Shown here: in pieces, positions 54,903 through 63,456 of the stretch
Position numbering within the stretch: position 1 is the stretch's first letter
Layout: every line of letters begins with the position of its first letter
DNA from: Pseudomonas sessilinigenes
Lineage (GTDB): Bacteria; Pseudomonadota; Gammaproteobacteria; Pseudomonadales; Pseudomonadaceae
Assembly (NCBI RefSeq): GCF_003850565.1
Contig: NZ_CP027706.1
Location: 4,774,001-4,838,000 of the forward strand
Direction of reading: 5' to 3'
DNA: 64,000 nt
Translations under genes and position numbers: made by a program
The notes under the pieces: model-generated
Databases searched by the model: none
Seen by the model: the letters and a program-made list of their open reading frames with translations, nothing else
What the model was told of the DNA's origin: nothing

Positions 54903-55901
54903 TCATGCCGCCAGTTGCTGGAACTGCTGGCGGTACTGGTTGGGTGAAAGCTCGGTGTGCTGGCGGAACAGCCGGGCGAAGAAGCTGGCATCGTCGTAGC
55001 CGACTTCGTAGCTGATGGTCTTGATGCTCTTGCGTGTTCCTGACAGCAGGCCTTTGGCGGTTTCGATCCGCAGGCGCTGCAGGTAGTGCAGGGGCTTGTC
55101 GCCGGTGGCGGTCTGGAAGCGCCGCATGAAGTTGCGAATGCTCATGCCGTGCTCGCGCGCTACGTCCTCGAAGCGGAACTTGTCGGCGAAGTGTTCTTCG
55201 AGCCAGTGCTGGATCTGCAGGATGATCACGTCCTGATGCAGCTTCTGGCCACCGAAGCCGATGCGTCCCGGGGCGTAGCTGCGCTGGACCTCATAGAGGA
55301 TGTCCCGGGCCACGGCCTGGGCCACGCTGGCGCCGCAGAAGCGCTCGATCAGGTAGATATAGAGGTCGCAGGCCGAGGTCGTGCCGCCGGCACAATAGAG
55401 GTTGTCGGCATCGGTCAGGTGCTTGTCCTGGTTGAGCTGGACCTTGGGAAAGCGCTCGCTGAAGGTGCTGAAGAAGCGCCAGTAGGTGGTGGCCTCCTTG
55501 CCATCGAGCAGCCCGGCCTCGGCCAGCCAGAAGACCCCGGTGGCTTCGCCGCAAAGTACGGCGCCACGGGCGTGTTGGGCGCGTAGCCAGGGCAGGATCT
55601 GTGGATAACGTTGGCACAGTGAGTCGAAGTCGTCCCAGAAGGCGGGGAGGATGATCACGTCGCTATCTTCCAGTGGGCCATCCACTGGCATGATCACGTT
55701 GCTGAAGCTGCAGACCGGCTGGCCGTCGGGGCTGACCAGGCGAGTCTCGAAGGCCGGCGTCAGGCCATGACCCAGCTGCTTGCCGTAGCGCAGGCTGGCC
55801 AGGTGGAAGAAATCCTTGGCTTGCATGAGGGTGGAAGCGAAAACCCGGTCGATAGCCAGGATGCTGACGCGCCGCAAGGGCGTGGAAGTTTGGTTAGACA
55901 T
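54903..55901 (-). CDS. GlxA-family AraC-type regulator
   Basis: This 332-aa protein has an N-terminal DJ-1/PfpI (glutamine-amidotransferase-like) domain with a Cys in GAVLCGEATGVFWLAEAG and a C-terminal AraC helix-turn-helix (VAREHGMSIRNFMRRFQTATG, split VAREHGMSI / FMRRFQTATG). The start is ATG 55901. Such regulators sense small metabolites such as quaternary amines or amino acids. It is divergent from the acyl-CoA dehydrogenase, 144 bases away, and may control it. Confidence 0.87.
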   Translation of the reverse strand: MSNQTSTPLRRVSILAIDRVFASTLMQAKDFFHLASLRYGKQLGHGLTPAFETRLVSPDGQPVCSFSNVIMPVDGPLEDSDVIILPAFWDDFDSLCQRYPQILPWLRAQHARGAVLCGEATGVFWLAEAGLLDGKEATTYWRFFSTFSERFPKVQLNQDKHLTDADNLYCAGGTTSACDLYIYLIERFCGASVAQAVARDILYEVQRSYAPGRIGFGGQKLHQDVIILQIQHWLEEHFADKFRFEDVAREHGMSIRNFMRRFQTATGDKPLHYLQRLRIETAKGLLSGTRKSIKTISYEVGYDDASFFARLFRQHTELSPNQYRQQFQQLAA

Positions 55902-56045
55902 AATTCGATTGTTCTTATAGGGGAAAGTGGTCACCAGACGGCTGGATCGTCTTATTTTTTGTCGGATGTGTCCAGTGTCCCGTGCCTGTGGCTGGGCTTA
56001 GGCTCTGGCAGCCAGACCCGATCAATGACAATCACAGGTGGCTGC

Positions 56046-57182
56046 ATGATTCCCAGAACCTTGTTCAGTTCCGAACACGAACTCTTCCGTGACAGTGTGC
56101 GTACCTTCCTTGAAAAAGAAGCGGTGCCTTTCCATGGCGAATGGGAAAAGCAGGGCTACATCGACCGCAAGTTGTGGAGCAAGGCGGGCGAGGCGGGGAT
56201 GCTGTGTTCACACATTCCCGAGGAATACGGCGGGCTGGGGGCGGATTTCCTGTATAGCACGGTGGTGATCGAGGAGGTCAGCCGCCTGGGCCTGAGCGGT
56301 ATCGGCTTCTCCTTGCATTCGGACATCGTCGCGCCGTACCTGCTGCATTACGGCAGTGAGGCGCTGAAGCAGAAATACCTGCCGCGGATGGTCTCGGGCG
56401 AGCTGGTCACGGCGATCGCCATGACCGAGCCCGGAACCGGGTCCGACTTGCAGGGCGTGAAGACCACGGCAGTGCTCGACGGCGATGAGTATGTGCTCAA
56501 CGGTTCCAAGACCTTCATCACTAATGGCTACCTGGCGGAGCTGGTCATCGTGGTGGCCAAGACCGATCCCAAGGCCGGGGCCAAGGGCACCAGCCTGTTC
56601 CTGGTGGAGGCCGATTCGCCAGGGTTCACCAAGGGTAAGCGCCTGGAAAAGGTCGGGATGAAGGCCCAGGACACCTCGGAGCTGTTCTTCCAGGACGTGC
56701 GGGTACCCAAGGAGAACCTCCTGGGCCAGGCCGGGATGGGCTTCGTCTACCTGATGCAGGAACTGCCCCAGGAACGTTTGAGCGTGGCCATCGGTGGCCT
56801 GGCCAGCGCCGAGGCGGCGTTGAAATGGACCCTGGACTACACCCGCGAGCGCAAAGCCTTCGGCAAGGCGATCGCCGACTTCCAGAACAGCCGGTTCAAG
56901 CTGGCGGAGATGGCCACGGAAATCCAGATTGGCCGGGTGTTCGTCGATCGCTGCCTGGAGCTGCACCTGAAGGGCAAGCTCGACGTACCGACGGCGGCCA
57001 TGGCCAAGTACTGGGGAACCGACCTGCAGTGCAAGGTCCTGGATGAGTGCGTGCAGCTGCATGGCGGCTACGGCTTCATGTGGGAGTACCCGATTGCCCG
57101 GGCGTGGGCCGACTCCCGGGTGCAGCGGATCTACGCCGGGACCAACGAGATCATGAAGGAAATCATCGCTCGTTCTTTATAA
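56046..57182 (+). CDS. Acyl-CoA dehydrogenase, long-chain/isovaleryl type
   Basis: This 378-aa flavoenzyme introduces a 2,3-trans double bond into an acyl-CoA and passes electrons to electron-transfer flavoprotein. It has the signature AMTEPGTGSDLQGV and, at the C-terminus, YAGTNEIMKEIIAR. The position that is the catalytic Glu in medium-chain enzymes (YEGT) is Ala here, as in long-chain and isovaleryl-type dehydrogenases, where the base lies elsewhere. The substrate is not fixed. The start is ATG 56046. Confidence 0.88.
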   Translation: MIPRTLFSSEHELFRDSVRTFLEKEAVPFHGEWEKQGYIDRKLWSKAGEAGMLCSHIPEEYGGLGADFLYSTVVIEEVSRLGLSGIGFSLHSDIVAPYLLHYGSEALKQKYLPRMVSGELVTAIAMTEPGTGSDLQGVKTTAVLDGDEYVLNGSKTFITNGYLAELVIVVAKTDPKAGAKGTSLFLVEADSPGFTKGKRLEKVGMKAQDTSELFFQDVRVPKENLLGQAGMGFVYLMQELPQERLSVAIGGLASAEAALKWTLDYTRERKAFGKAIADFQNSRFKLAEMATEIQIGRVFVDRCLELHLKGKLDVPTAAMAKYWGTDLQCKVLDECVQLHGGYGFMWEYPIARAWADSRVQRIYAGTNEIMKEIIARSL

Positions 57183-57198
57183 GGAGGGCGCGAGCGCT

Positions 57199-57230
57199 GC
57201 CGGCGAACAGGTGGTTGCCTGTTGGCCGGC
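57199..57230. terminator. Hairpin between acyl-CoA dehydrogenase and aldo/keto reductase genes
   Basis: GCCGGC-G-AACAGG (57199-57211) pairs with CCTGTT-G-GCCGGC (57218-57230) around a six-base loop, with one internal mismatch. It lies between converging stops and lacks a T-tract. Confidence 0.6.
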
Positions 57231-57249
57231 CAGTGGCGCAAGGCGTGGC

Positions 57250-58290
57250 TTACGGGGCGGGGTTGGGCTGGTCCTTGTGGATGGCTTCGATCCCGGCCAG
57301 GACTTCTTCCGATAACTTCAGTTCGGCGCTGGCGATGTTGCTGTCCAGTTGTTCCAGGGTGGTGGCGCCGATGATGTTGCTGGTTACGAAAGGTTGCTGG
57401 GTCACGAAGGCCAGGGCCATTTGTGCCGGGTCCAGGCCATGCTCGCGAGCCAACGCCACGTAACGGCTGCAGGCGGCTTCCGACTGGGGATTGAAATAGC
57501 GGCTGAAACGGCTGTAGAGACTCAGGCGTGCCTTGGCGGGGCGGGCGCCGCCTTCGTATTTGCCGGACAGGAAGCCGAAGGCCAGGGGCGAGTAGGCGAG
57601 CAAGCCGCATTGTTCGCGGATGGCAATTTCCGCCAGGCCCACCTCAAAGCTGCGGTTGAGCAGGTTGTAGGGGTTCTGGATCGATACCGCCCGCGGCCAG
57701 CCACGGCTTTCGGCCAGGGCCAGGAACTTCATGGTGCCCCATGGGGTTTCGTTGGACAGGCCGATGTGGCGGATCTTCCCGGCCCTGACCTGCTCGTCCA
57801 GCGCCTCGAGGGTTTCCTCCAGCGGGGTGAAGTCTTCGTCGGCCTTGTGCTGGTAGCCGAGCTGGCCGAAGAAGTTGGTGCTGCGTTCCGGCCAGTGCAA
57901 CTGGTAGAGGTCGATCCAGTCGGTTTGCAGGCGCTTGAGGCTGGCATCCACGGCTTCGACGATATGCTTGCGGTTGTGCTTGAGGTGCTTGTCGCGGATG
58001 TAGTCGATGGTGTTGCCCGGGCCTGCGATCTTGCTGGCCAGGATCCAGTCGGCGCGGTCGCCGCGTTGCTTGAACCAGTTGCCGATGTAGCGTTCGGTGG
58101 TGGCGTAGGTCTCGGCCTTGGGTGGCACCGGATACATCTCGGCGGTATCGATGAAGTTGATCCCGGCCTGCTTGGCTCGCTCGATCTGGGCGAAGGCTTC
58201 GGCCTCGCTGTTCTGTTCGCCCCAGGTCATGGTGCCCAGGCAGATGGTGCTCACTTTCAGGTCGGTCCGGCCCAGTTGGCGGTAGTCCAT
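57250..58290 (-). CDS. Aldo/keto reductase, Tas-like
   Basis: This 346-aa NADPH-dependent reductase closely follows E. coli Tas in layout: MDYRQLGRTDLKVSTI, TMTWGEQNSEAEA, FIDTAEMYPVPP (catalytic Asp and Tyr), and YQLHWPERSTNFFG with the catalytic His. The substrate is unknown. The start ATG 58290 is chosen; the frame to 58482 includes promoter sequence. Confidence 0.9.
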   Translation of the reverse strand: MDYRQLGRTDLKVSTICLGTMTWGEQNSEAEAFAQIERAKQAGINFIDTAEMYPVPPKAETYATTERYIGNWFKQRGDRADWILASKIAGPGNTIDYIRDKHLKHNRKHIVEAVDASLKRLQTDWIDLYQLHWPERSTNFFGQLGYQHKADEDFTPLEETLEALDEQVRAGKIRHIGLSNETPWGTMKFLALAESRGWPRAVSIQNPYNLLNRSFEVGLAEIAIREQCGLLAYSPLAFGFLSGKYEGGARPAKARLSLYSRFSRYFNPQSEAACSRYVALAREHGLDPAQMALAFVTQQPFVTSNIIGATTLEQLDSNIASAELKLSEEVLAGIEAIHKDQPNPAP

Positions 58291-58460
58291 GGGTACTTCC
58301 TCGGCAAAACAATCATAAAAGCAGGTTGAATTTTGTTTCGCAATCTGGATAATTCTGCAGCTCTTTCTGCGGTGGAAGTGATGCCCCGCCTGCCGAAGAT
58401 TCTTGCCGCATGTCAGACGCGCTGACCCGAGCCCCCGAAAGCGTCTGTATTCGGCTGCCT

Positions 58461-58488
58461 TTGACCTTGTCAAAGTAAGCACTATTCA
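58461..58488 (+). promoter_or_regulatory. Candidate rplM-rpsI promoter
   Basis: TTGACC (58461-58466), a 16-base spacer and TATTCA (58483-58488) resemble a sigma70 promoter about 50 bases upstream of rplM. The -35 lies in the dyad TTTGAC-N3-GTCAAA (58460-58474). Confidence 0.5.
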
Positions 58489-58536
58489 GTAAGATCCGCC
58501 GTCTATTTTGCTGGGCGGCCCCTGAGGCTATAAAGA

Positions 58537-58965
58537 ATGAAAACTTTTACTGCTAAACCGGAAACAGTAAAGCGCGATTGGTTCGTCATCGACGCCGCTG
58601 GCCAGACCCTGGGTCGTCTGGCTACCGAAATCGCGAGCCGTCTGCGTGGCAAGCACAAGCCTGAGTACACTCCTCACGTTGACACTGGCGACTACATCGT
58701 CGTGATCAATGCCGAGCAGGTACGTGTTACTGGTGCTAAAACCACTGACAAAATGTACTACTCCCACTCCGGTTTCCCGGGCGGCATTAAGTCGATCAAC
58801 TTCGAGAAGCTGATCGCTAAAGCCCCTGAGCGCGTGATCGAGACCGCGGTAAAAGGCATGCTGCCTAAGAACCCGCTGGGTCGCGACATGTACCGTAAGC
58901 TGAAAGTGTATGCGGGCGCTGCTCACCCTCATACTGCTCAGCAGCCCCAAGAACTGAAGATTTAA
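58537..58965 (+). CDS. rplM: 50S ribosomal protein L13
   Basis: L13 is an early assembly protein of the large ribosomal subunit. The 142-aa protein has [19 protein letters not shown] and [18 protein letters not shown], both diagnostic, and the normal length. It is followed by rpsI after 14 bases, the standard operon. Confidence 0.98.
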   Translation: MKTFTAKPETVKRDWFVIDAAGQTLGRLATEIASRLRGKHKPEYTPHVDTGDYIVVINAEQVRVTGAKTTDKMYYSHSGFPGGIKSINFEKLIAKAPERVIETAVKGMLPKNPLGRDMYRKLKVYAGAAHPHTAQQPQELKI

Positions 58966-58979
58966 CGGAATAGTTCATT

Positions 58980-59372
58980 ATGTCGGCGACTCAAAATTAC
59001 GGCACTGGCCGTCGCAAGACTGCAACCGCACGCGTGTTCCTGCGTCCGGGCACTGGCAACATCTCCATCAACAACCGTTCCCTGGATAGCTTCTTCGGTC
59101 GCGAAACTGCCCGCATGGTAGTTCGTCAGCCGCTGGAACTGACCGAGACCGTTGAGAAGTTCGATATCTACGTTACCGTTATCGGCGGTGGTGTAAGTGG
59201 CCAGGCTGGCGCAATCCGCCACGGCATCACTCGCGCCCTGATGGATTACGACGAGACTCTGCGCAGCGCCCTGCGTAAAGCTGGTTTCGTAACCCGTGAC
59301 GCACGTGAAGTTGAGCGTAAGAAAGTGGGTCTGCGTAAAGCGCGTAAGCGTCCGCAATACTCCAAGCGTTAA
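58980..59372 (+). CDS. rpsI: 30S ribosomal protein S9
   Basis: S9 binds the head of the small subunit and its C-terminal tail contacts P-site tRNA. The 130-aa protein starts with [20 protein letters not shown] and ends in the conserved KKRPQYSKR-type tail ([10 protein letters not shown]). It ends the operon, before a strong terminator. Confidence 0.98.
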   Translation: MSATQNYGTGRRKTATARVFLRPGTGNISINNRSLDSFFGRETARMVVRQPLELTETVEKFDIYVTVIGGGVSGQAGAIRHGITRALMDYDETLRSALRKAGFVTRDAREVERKKVGLRKARKRPQYSKR

Positions 59373-59390
59373 TTCGCTACTGCGTTCAAA

Positions 59391-59425
59391 AACGCCCAGT
59401 CTCCTCGCGGAGCTGGGCGTTTTTT
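59391..59425 (+). terminator. Terminator after rplM-rpsI
   Basis: AACGCCCAG (59391-59399) and CTCC pair with GGAG and CTGGGCGTT (59413-59421), with one bulged T at 59400 and a TCGC loop, followed by a T-run. Confidence 0.9.
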
Positions 59426-59625
59426 ATTGCCTGAAATTTGCCGTGTGACAACTTGCCACATCCGTGGAGGCCCTATACTACAAGGCCTGGCGCAGGGCCG
59501 GCTTGGTAATTACCTTGTCAGAATAGGGGCTTTTCATTACCATTCGGCAAAATTTTTATAAGTTCAGATTGTTACTTAGTAGATGCCTGATTTAACAGGC
59601 CACAAAGCTGATGGGAGAGGACTGA

Positions 59626-60219
59626 ATGAGCAATGACGGCGTGAATGCAGGCCGGCGTCGCTTCTTGGTAGCAGCCACATCCGTGGTGGGTGCTGCCGGA
59701 GCGGTGGGGGCTGCGGTCCCGTTCGTGGGGTCATGGTTTCCCAGTGCCAAGGCGAAAGCCGCAGGTGCACCGGTGAAGGTGAATATCAGCAAGATCGATC
59801 CAGGTCAGCAGATGGTTGCTGAGTGGCGTGGTCAGCCAGTGTTCATCGTCCGCCGTACAGAGGAAATCCTGGGGAATCTTAAAAAGATCGAGGGCCAGTT
59901 GTCTGACCCTAACTCCAAGAACTCGGTACAACCAACCTACGTCGACCCGGAAGTGCGTTCGATCAAGCCAGAGATTCTTCTGCTGATCGGTATCTGCACC
60001 CACTTGGGCTGTTCTCCAACCTTCCGTCCTGAAGTGGCGCCCGCGGATCTGGGCAAGGACTGGGTAGGTGGCTATTTCTGCCCTTGCCACGGCTCCCACT
60101 ACGATCTGGCCGGTCGTGTCTACAAGTCGCAGCCTGCGCCGTTGAACCTGCCAGTACCCCCGCATTCCTATGAGTCGGATGACGTCATCGTCATTGGCGT
60201 CGACACGGAGAAAGCGTGA
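59626..60219 (+). CDS. petA: Cytochrome bc1 complex Rieske iron-sulfur subunit
   Basis: PetA carries the [2Fe-2S] cluster of the ubiquinol:cytochrome c oxidoreductase. The 197-aa protein has an N-terminal Tat-type motif (RRRFLVAATSVVG) with its membrane anchor, and the cluster ligands in CTHLGC and CPCHGSHYD. A possible promoter, TTGCCA (59453-59458) and TATACT (59474-59479) with a short 15-base spacer, lies upstream. Its stop overlaps the petB start as TGATG. Confidence 0.97.
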   Translation: MSNDGVNAGRRRFLVAATSVVGAAGAVGAAVPFVGSWFPSAKAKAAGAPVKVNISKIDPGQQMVAEWRGQPVFIVRRTEEILGNLKKIEGQLSDPNSKNSVQPTYVDPEVRSIKPEILLLIGICTHLGCSPTFRPEVAPADLGKDWVGGYFCPCHGSHYDLAGRVYKSQPAPLNLPVPPHSYESDDVIVIGVDTEKA

Positions 60220-61430
60220 TGAGCAAGTTCATGGATTGGGTAGATGCACGCTTCCCCGCCACCAAGATGTGGGAAGACCATCTGAGCAAGTATTACGCTC
60301 CGAAGAACTTCAACTTCTTCTATTTCTTTGGTTCCCTGGCACTGCTGGTTCTGGTCAACCAGATCGTTACCGGTGTCTGGCTGACCATGAGCTACACCCC
60401 TTCGGCAGAAGAAGCCTTTGCTTCCGTCGAATACATCATGCGCGACGTCGAGTACGGCGCGATCCTGCGTCTGCTGCACTCCACTGGCGCCTCGGCGTTC
60501 TTCATCGTGGTCTACCTGCATATGTTCCGTGGCCTGCTCTACGGTTCCTATCAGAAGCCGCGCGAGCTGGTCTGGCTGTTCGGCATGCTGATCTACCTGG
60601 CGCTGATGGCCGAGGCCTTCATGGGCTACCTGCTGCCTTGGGGGCAAATGTCCTACTGGGGCGCCCAGGTGATCATCTCGCTGTTCGGTGCGATCCCGGT
60701 TATCGGTGACGACCTGACCCAGTGGATTCGTGGTGACTACCTGATCTCCGGTATTACCCTCAACCGCTTCTTCGCCCTGCACGTCGTGGCCCTGCCTATC
60801 GTGATCCTGGGCCTGGTAGTGCTGCATATCCTGGCACTGCACGAAGTGGGTTCGAACAACCCGGATGGCGTCGATATCAAGAAGCACAAGGACGAAAACG
60901 GCGTGCCGCTGGATGGCATTGCGTTCCATCCTTACTACACCGTGAAAGATATCGTTGGCGTAGTGGTGTTCCTGTTCATCTTCTGCTCGATCGTGTTCTT
61001 CTTCCCGGAGATGGGTGGGTATTTCCTCGAGAAGCCGAACTTCGAACAAGCCAACCCATTCAAGACGCCTGAGCATATTGCCCCGGTTTGGTACTTCACT
61101 CCGTTCTACGCGATTCTGCGTGCGGTGCCGGACAAGCTCATGGGTGTTATTGCCATGGGTGCTGCGATTGCCGTGCTGTTCGTATTGCCCTGGCTTGACC
61201 GCAGTCCAGTCAAGTCCATGCGCTACAAAGGCTGGCTCAGCAAGATCTGGCTGCTGGTGTTCTGCATCTCGTTCGTGATCCTGGGCGTGCTGGGCGTACT
61301 GGCGCCAACTCCAGGCCGTACGTTGCTGTCGCAGGTATGTACCTTCCTGTACTTCGCCTACTTCATTCTGATGCCGTTCTACACCAGGCTCGAGAAGACC
61401 AAACCGGTTCCGGAAAGGGTGACTGGCTGA
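60219..61430 (+). CDS. petB: Cytochrome b of the bc1 complex
   Basis: PetB is the membrane core with haems bL and bH and the two quinone sites. The 403-aa protein has about eight to nine spans, the haem histidines (for example in RLLHSTGASAFFIVVYLHMFRG, split RLLHSTGAS / VVYLHMFRG, and in FFALHVVALP) and the Qo motif with PEW/PVW-type Pro (APVWYF). The start is ATG 60219; a GTG at 60216 is also possible. The petC start overlaps its stop. Confidence 0.97.
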   Translation: MSKFMDWVDARFPATKMWEDHLSKYYAPKNFNFFYFFGSLALLVLVNQIVTGVWLTMSYTPSAEEAFASVEYIMRDVEYGAILRLLHSTGASAFFIVVYLHMFRGLLYGSYQKPRELVWLFGMLIYLALMAEAFMGYLLPWGQMSYWGAQVIISLFGAIPVIGDDLTQWIRGDYLISGITLNRFFALHVVALPIVILGLVVLHILALHEVGSNNPDGVDIKKHKDENGVPLDGIAFHPYYTVKDIVGVVVFLFIFCSIVFFFPEMGGYFLEKPNFEQANPFKTPEHIAPVWYFTPFYAILRAVPDKLMGVIAMGAAIAVLFVLPWLDRSPVKSMRYKGWLSKIWLLVFCISFVILGVLGVLAPTPGRTLLSQVCTFLYFAYFILMPFYTRLEKTKPVPERVTG

Positions 61431-62212
61431 TGAAAAAGTTATTTGCTGCACTGATTCTTGTTGCTATGCCTGTATTGTCTTTCGCTGCCGAACACGGCGG
61501 TCCCGAGTTGGAAAAGGTCGACATCGACCTGAGCGACAAGGCGGCCATGCAGGATGGCGCTCGTACCTTTGCCAACTATTGCATGGGTTGCCACAGCGCC
61601 AAGTTCCAGCGTTACGAGCGAGTGGCCGACGACCTGGGCATTCCGCACGACCTGATGATGAGCAAGCTGGTCTTTACCGGTGCGAAGATCGGCGACCACA
61701 TGAACATCGGCATGCAGCCGGCGGATGCCAAGACCTGGTTCGGTGCTGCTCCGCCCGACCTGACCCTGGTGGCTCGCGTTCGTGGTACCGATTGGCTGTA
61801 TGGCTACCTGAAGTCCTTCTACGAGGATCCGGCACGTCCTTGGGGTGTGAACAACAAGGTGTTCCCGAACGTAGGTATGCCTAACGTCCTGGTTGGCCTG
61901 CAAGGACGCCAGGTGGTCGGTTGCAAGCAGGTGCAGATTGTCGAAGACGGCAAGAAGCAATATGACCCGCTGACCGGCACTCCGCTGACTCACGAAGCTT
62001 GTGATCAGCTGACCGTCAAGGAAAACACCGGTACCCTCAATGAGGCGCAGTTCGACGAGAAGGTTAAGAACCTGGTGACCTTCCTGGCCTACTCGGCTAA
62101 CCCGGTCAAGCTGCAGCACCAGCGTATCGGCACCTACGTGCTGCTGTACCTGGCCTTCTTCTTCGTATTCGCCTACCTGCTCAAGCGCGAATACTGGAAG
62201 GATGTGCATTGA
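61430..62212 (+). CDS. petC: Cytochrome c1 of the bc1 complex
   Basis: PetC passes electrons from the Rieske centre to cytochrome c. The 260-aa precursor has a signal peptide (LFAALILVAMPVLSFAAEHG), a c-type haem site CMGCH (in ANYCMGCHSAKF), and a C-terminal membrane anchor (YVLLYLAFFFVFAYLL). The sixth-ligand Met is near MPNVLVGL/MNIGMQP. It ends the petABC operon. Confidence 0.97.
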   Translation: MKKLFAALILVAMPVLSFAAEHGGPELEKVDIDLSDKAAMQDGARTFANYCMGCHSAKFQRYERVADDLGIPHDLMMSKLVFTGAKIGDHMNIGMQPADAKTWFGAAPPDLTLVARVRGTDWLYGYLKSFYEDPARPWGVNNKVFPNVGMPNVLVGLQGRQVVGCKQVQIVEDGKKQYDPLTGTPLTHEACDQLTVKENTGTLNEAQFDEKVKNLVTFLAYSANPVKLQHQRIGTYVLLYLAFFFVFAYLLKREYWKDVH

Positions 62213-62363
62213 TAGCGTTCTAAGCATCAGTTGTTGAGCCTGCGCGCCCAAGGGCGTCTCTGAAACTGTAACAACCCTGTATCATCCGGGGGTTACCAGA
62301 GGCGTCCTGAGGGCGCGCTCGTTTTTCTGCTTTCGATAAATTCAACACGCGAGGAGGATCGCC

Positions 62364-62981
62364 ATGGGCGTGACCAATCGGTTGGCCTGTTACTCCGACC
62401 CCGCCGACCACTATTCCCACCGGGTGCGCATCGTGCTTGCGGAGAAGGGTGTCAGCGCCGAGATCATCAGTGTGGAGGCGGGGCGTCAGCTGCCGAAACT
62501 GATCGAAGTGAATCCCTACGGGAGCTTGCCTACGCTGGTTGATCGTGACTTGGCGTTGTGGGAGTCGACGGTGGTGATGGAGTATCTGGATGAGCGTTAT
62601 CCGCATCCTCCATTGTTGCCGGTCTATCCTGTGGCTCGAGCCAATAGCCGGCTGCTGATGCACCGTATCCAGCGAGATTGGTGCGGGCACGTGGATCTGA
62701 TTCTTGATCCGCGAACCAAGGAGGCGGCGCGGGTCCAGGCTCGCAAGGAGTTGCGAGAAAGCCTGACGGGTGTTTCCCCGCTGTTTGCCGATAAGCCATT
62801 TTTCCTCAGTGAGGAACAAAGCCTGGTGGACTGCTGCCTACTGCCCATACTCTGGAGATTGCCAGTCTTGGGTATCGAACTGCCGCGGCAGGCCAAGCCG
62901 CTGCTTGATTACATGGAACGCCAATTTGCGCGTGAGGCTTTCCAGGCAAGTCTGTCTGGTGTCGAACGTGATATGCGCTGA
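62364..62981 (+). CDS. sspA: Stringent starvation protein A
   Basis: SspA is an RNA-polymerase-associated protein with a glutathione-transferase fold but no such activity. The 205-aa protein has the thioredoxin-like N-terminal domain ([20 protein letters not shown]) and the helical C-terminal domain. In Pseudomonas it affects stress survival and virulence. It lies upstream of sspB, with a 16-base gap. Confidence 0.95.
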   Translation: MGVTNRLACYSDPADHYSHRVRIVLAEKGVSAEIISVEAGRQLPKLIEVNPYGSLPTLVDRDLALWESTVVMEYLDERYPHPPLLPVYPVARANSRLLMHRIQRDWCGHVDLILDPRTKEAARVQARKELRESLTGVSPLFADKPFFLSEEQSLVDCCLLPILWRLPVLGIELPRQAKPLLDYMERQFAREAFQASLSGVERDMR

Positions 62982-62997
62982 GGCTTAAGGAGCCGCT

Positions 62998-63408
62998 ATG
63001 AACTCCAGTCGACCTTATCTGGTCCGCGCGCTTTATGAGTGGATTGTGGACAACGACTGCACCCCGCACATGCTGGTCAACTCTGATTACCCGGCGGTGC
63101 AGGTGCCCCAGGGCTTTGCCAGTGATGGGCAGATCGTCCTGAATATCTCCCCCAGTGCCGTGCGTCATTTGCACATGGATAACGATGTGGTGACCTTCGA
63201 GGGGCGCTTTGGTGGCGTGCCTCATAGCCTGCATGTACCCGTTGGTGCGATTCTTGGGATCTATGCCCGTGAAAATGGCCAGGGCATGGTCTTTGATCTG
63301 GAGTCTCCCCTTGATGATGGGGCCGATCTTGAGCCGGATGATGACCTGCCGCCAGATGATGAGCCTCCGCGCCCGAGTGGCAGGCCAAGCCTGAAAGTGG
63401 TCAAGTAA
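62998..63408 (+). CDS. sspB: ClpXP adaptor SspB
   Basis: SspB binds ssrA-tagged proteins and delivers them to ClpXP. The 136-aa protein has the compact substrate-binding domain (RPYLVRALYEWIVDNDCTPHMLV, split RPYLVRALYEW / DNDCTPHMLV) and, after an acidic flexible linker, the C-terminal ClpX-binding tail (RPSLKVVK). It ends before a strong terminator. Confidence 0.96.
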   Translation: MNSSRPYLVRALYEWIVDNDCTPHMLVNSDYPAVQVPQGFASDGQIVLNISPSAVRHLHMDNDVVTFEGRFGGVPHSLHVPVGAILGIYARENGQGMVFDLESPLDDGADLEPDDDLPPDDEPPRPSGRPSLKVVK

Positions 63409-63409
63409 T

Positions 63410-63441
63410 AAAAAAGGCGATCCGGTTGGATCGCCTTTTTT
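63410..63441. terminator. Bidirectional terminator after sspB
   Basis: AAAAAGGCGATCC (63411-63423) pairs with GGATCGCCTTTTT (63428-63440) around GGTT, with T-runs on both strands; it serves sspB and the converging BON-lipoprotein gene. Confidence 0.93.
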
Positions 63442-63456
63442 ACGCCTGCTGGAATC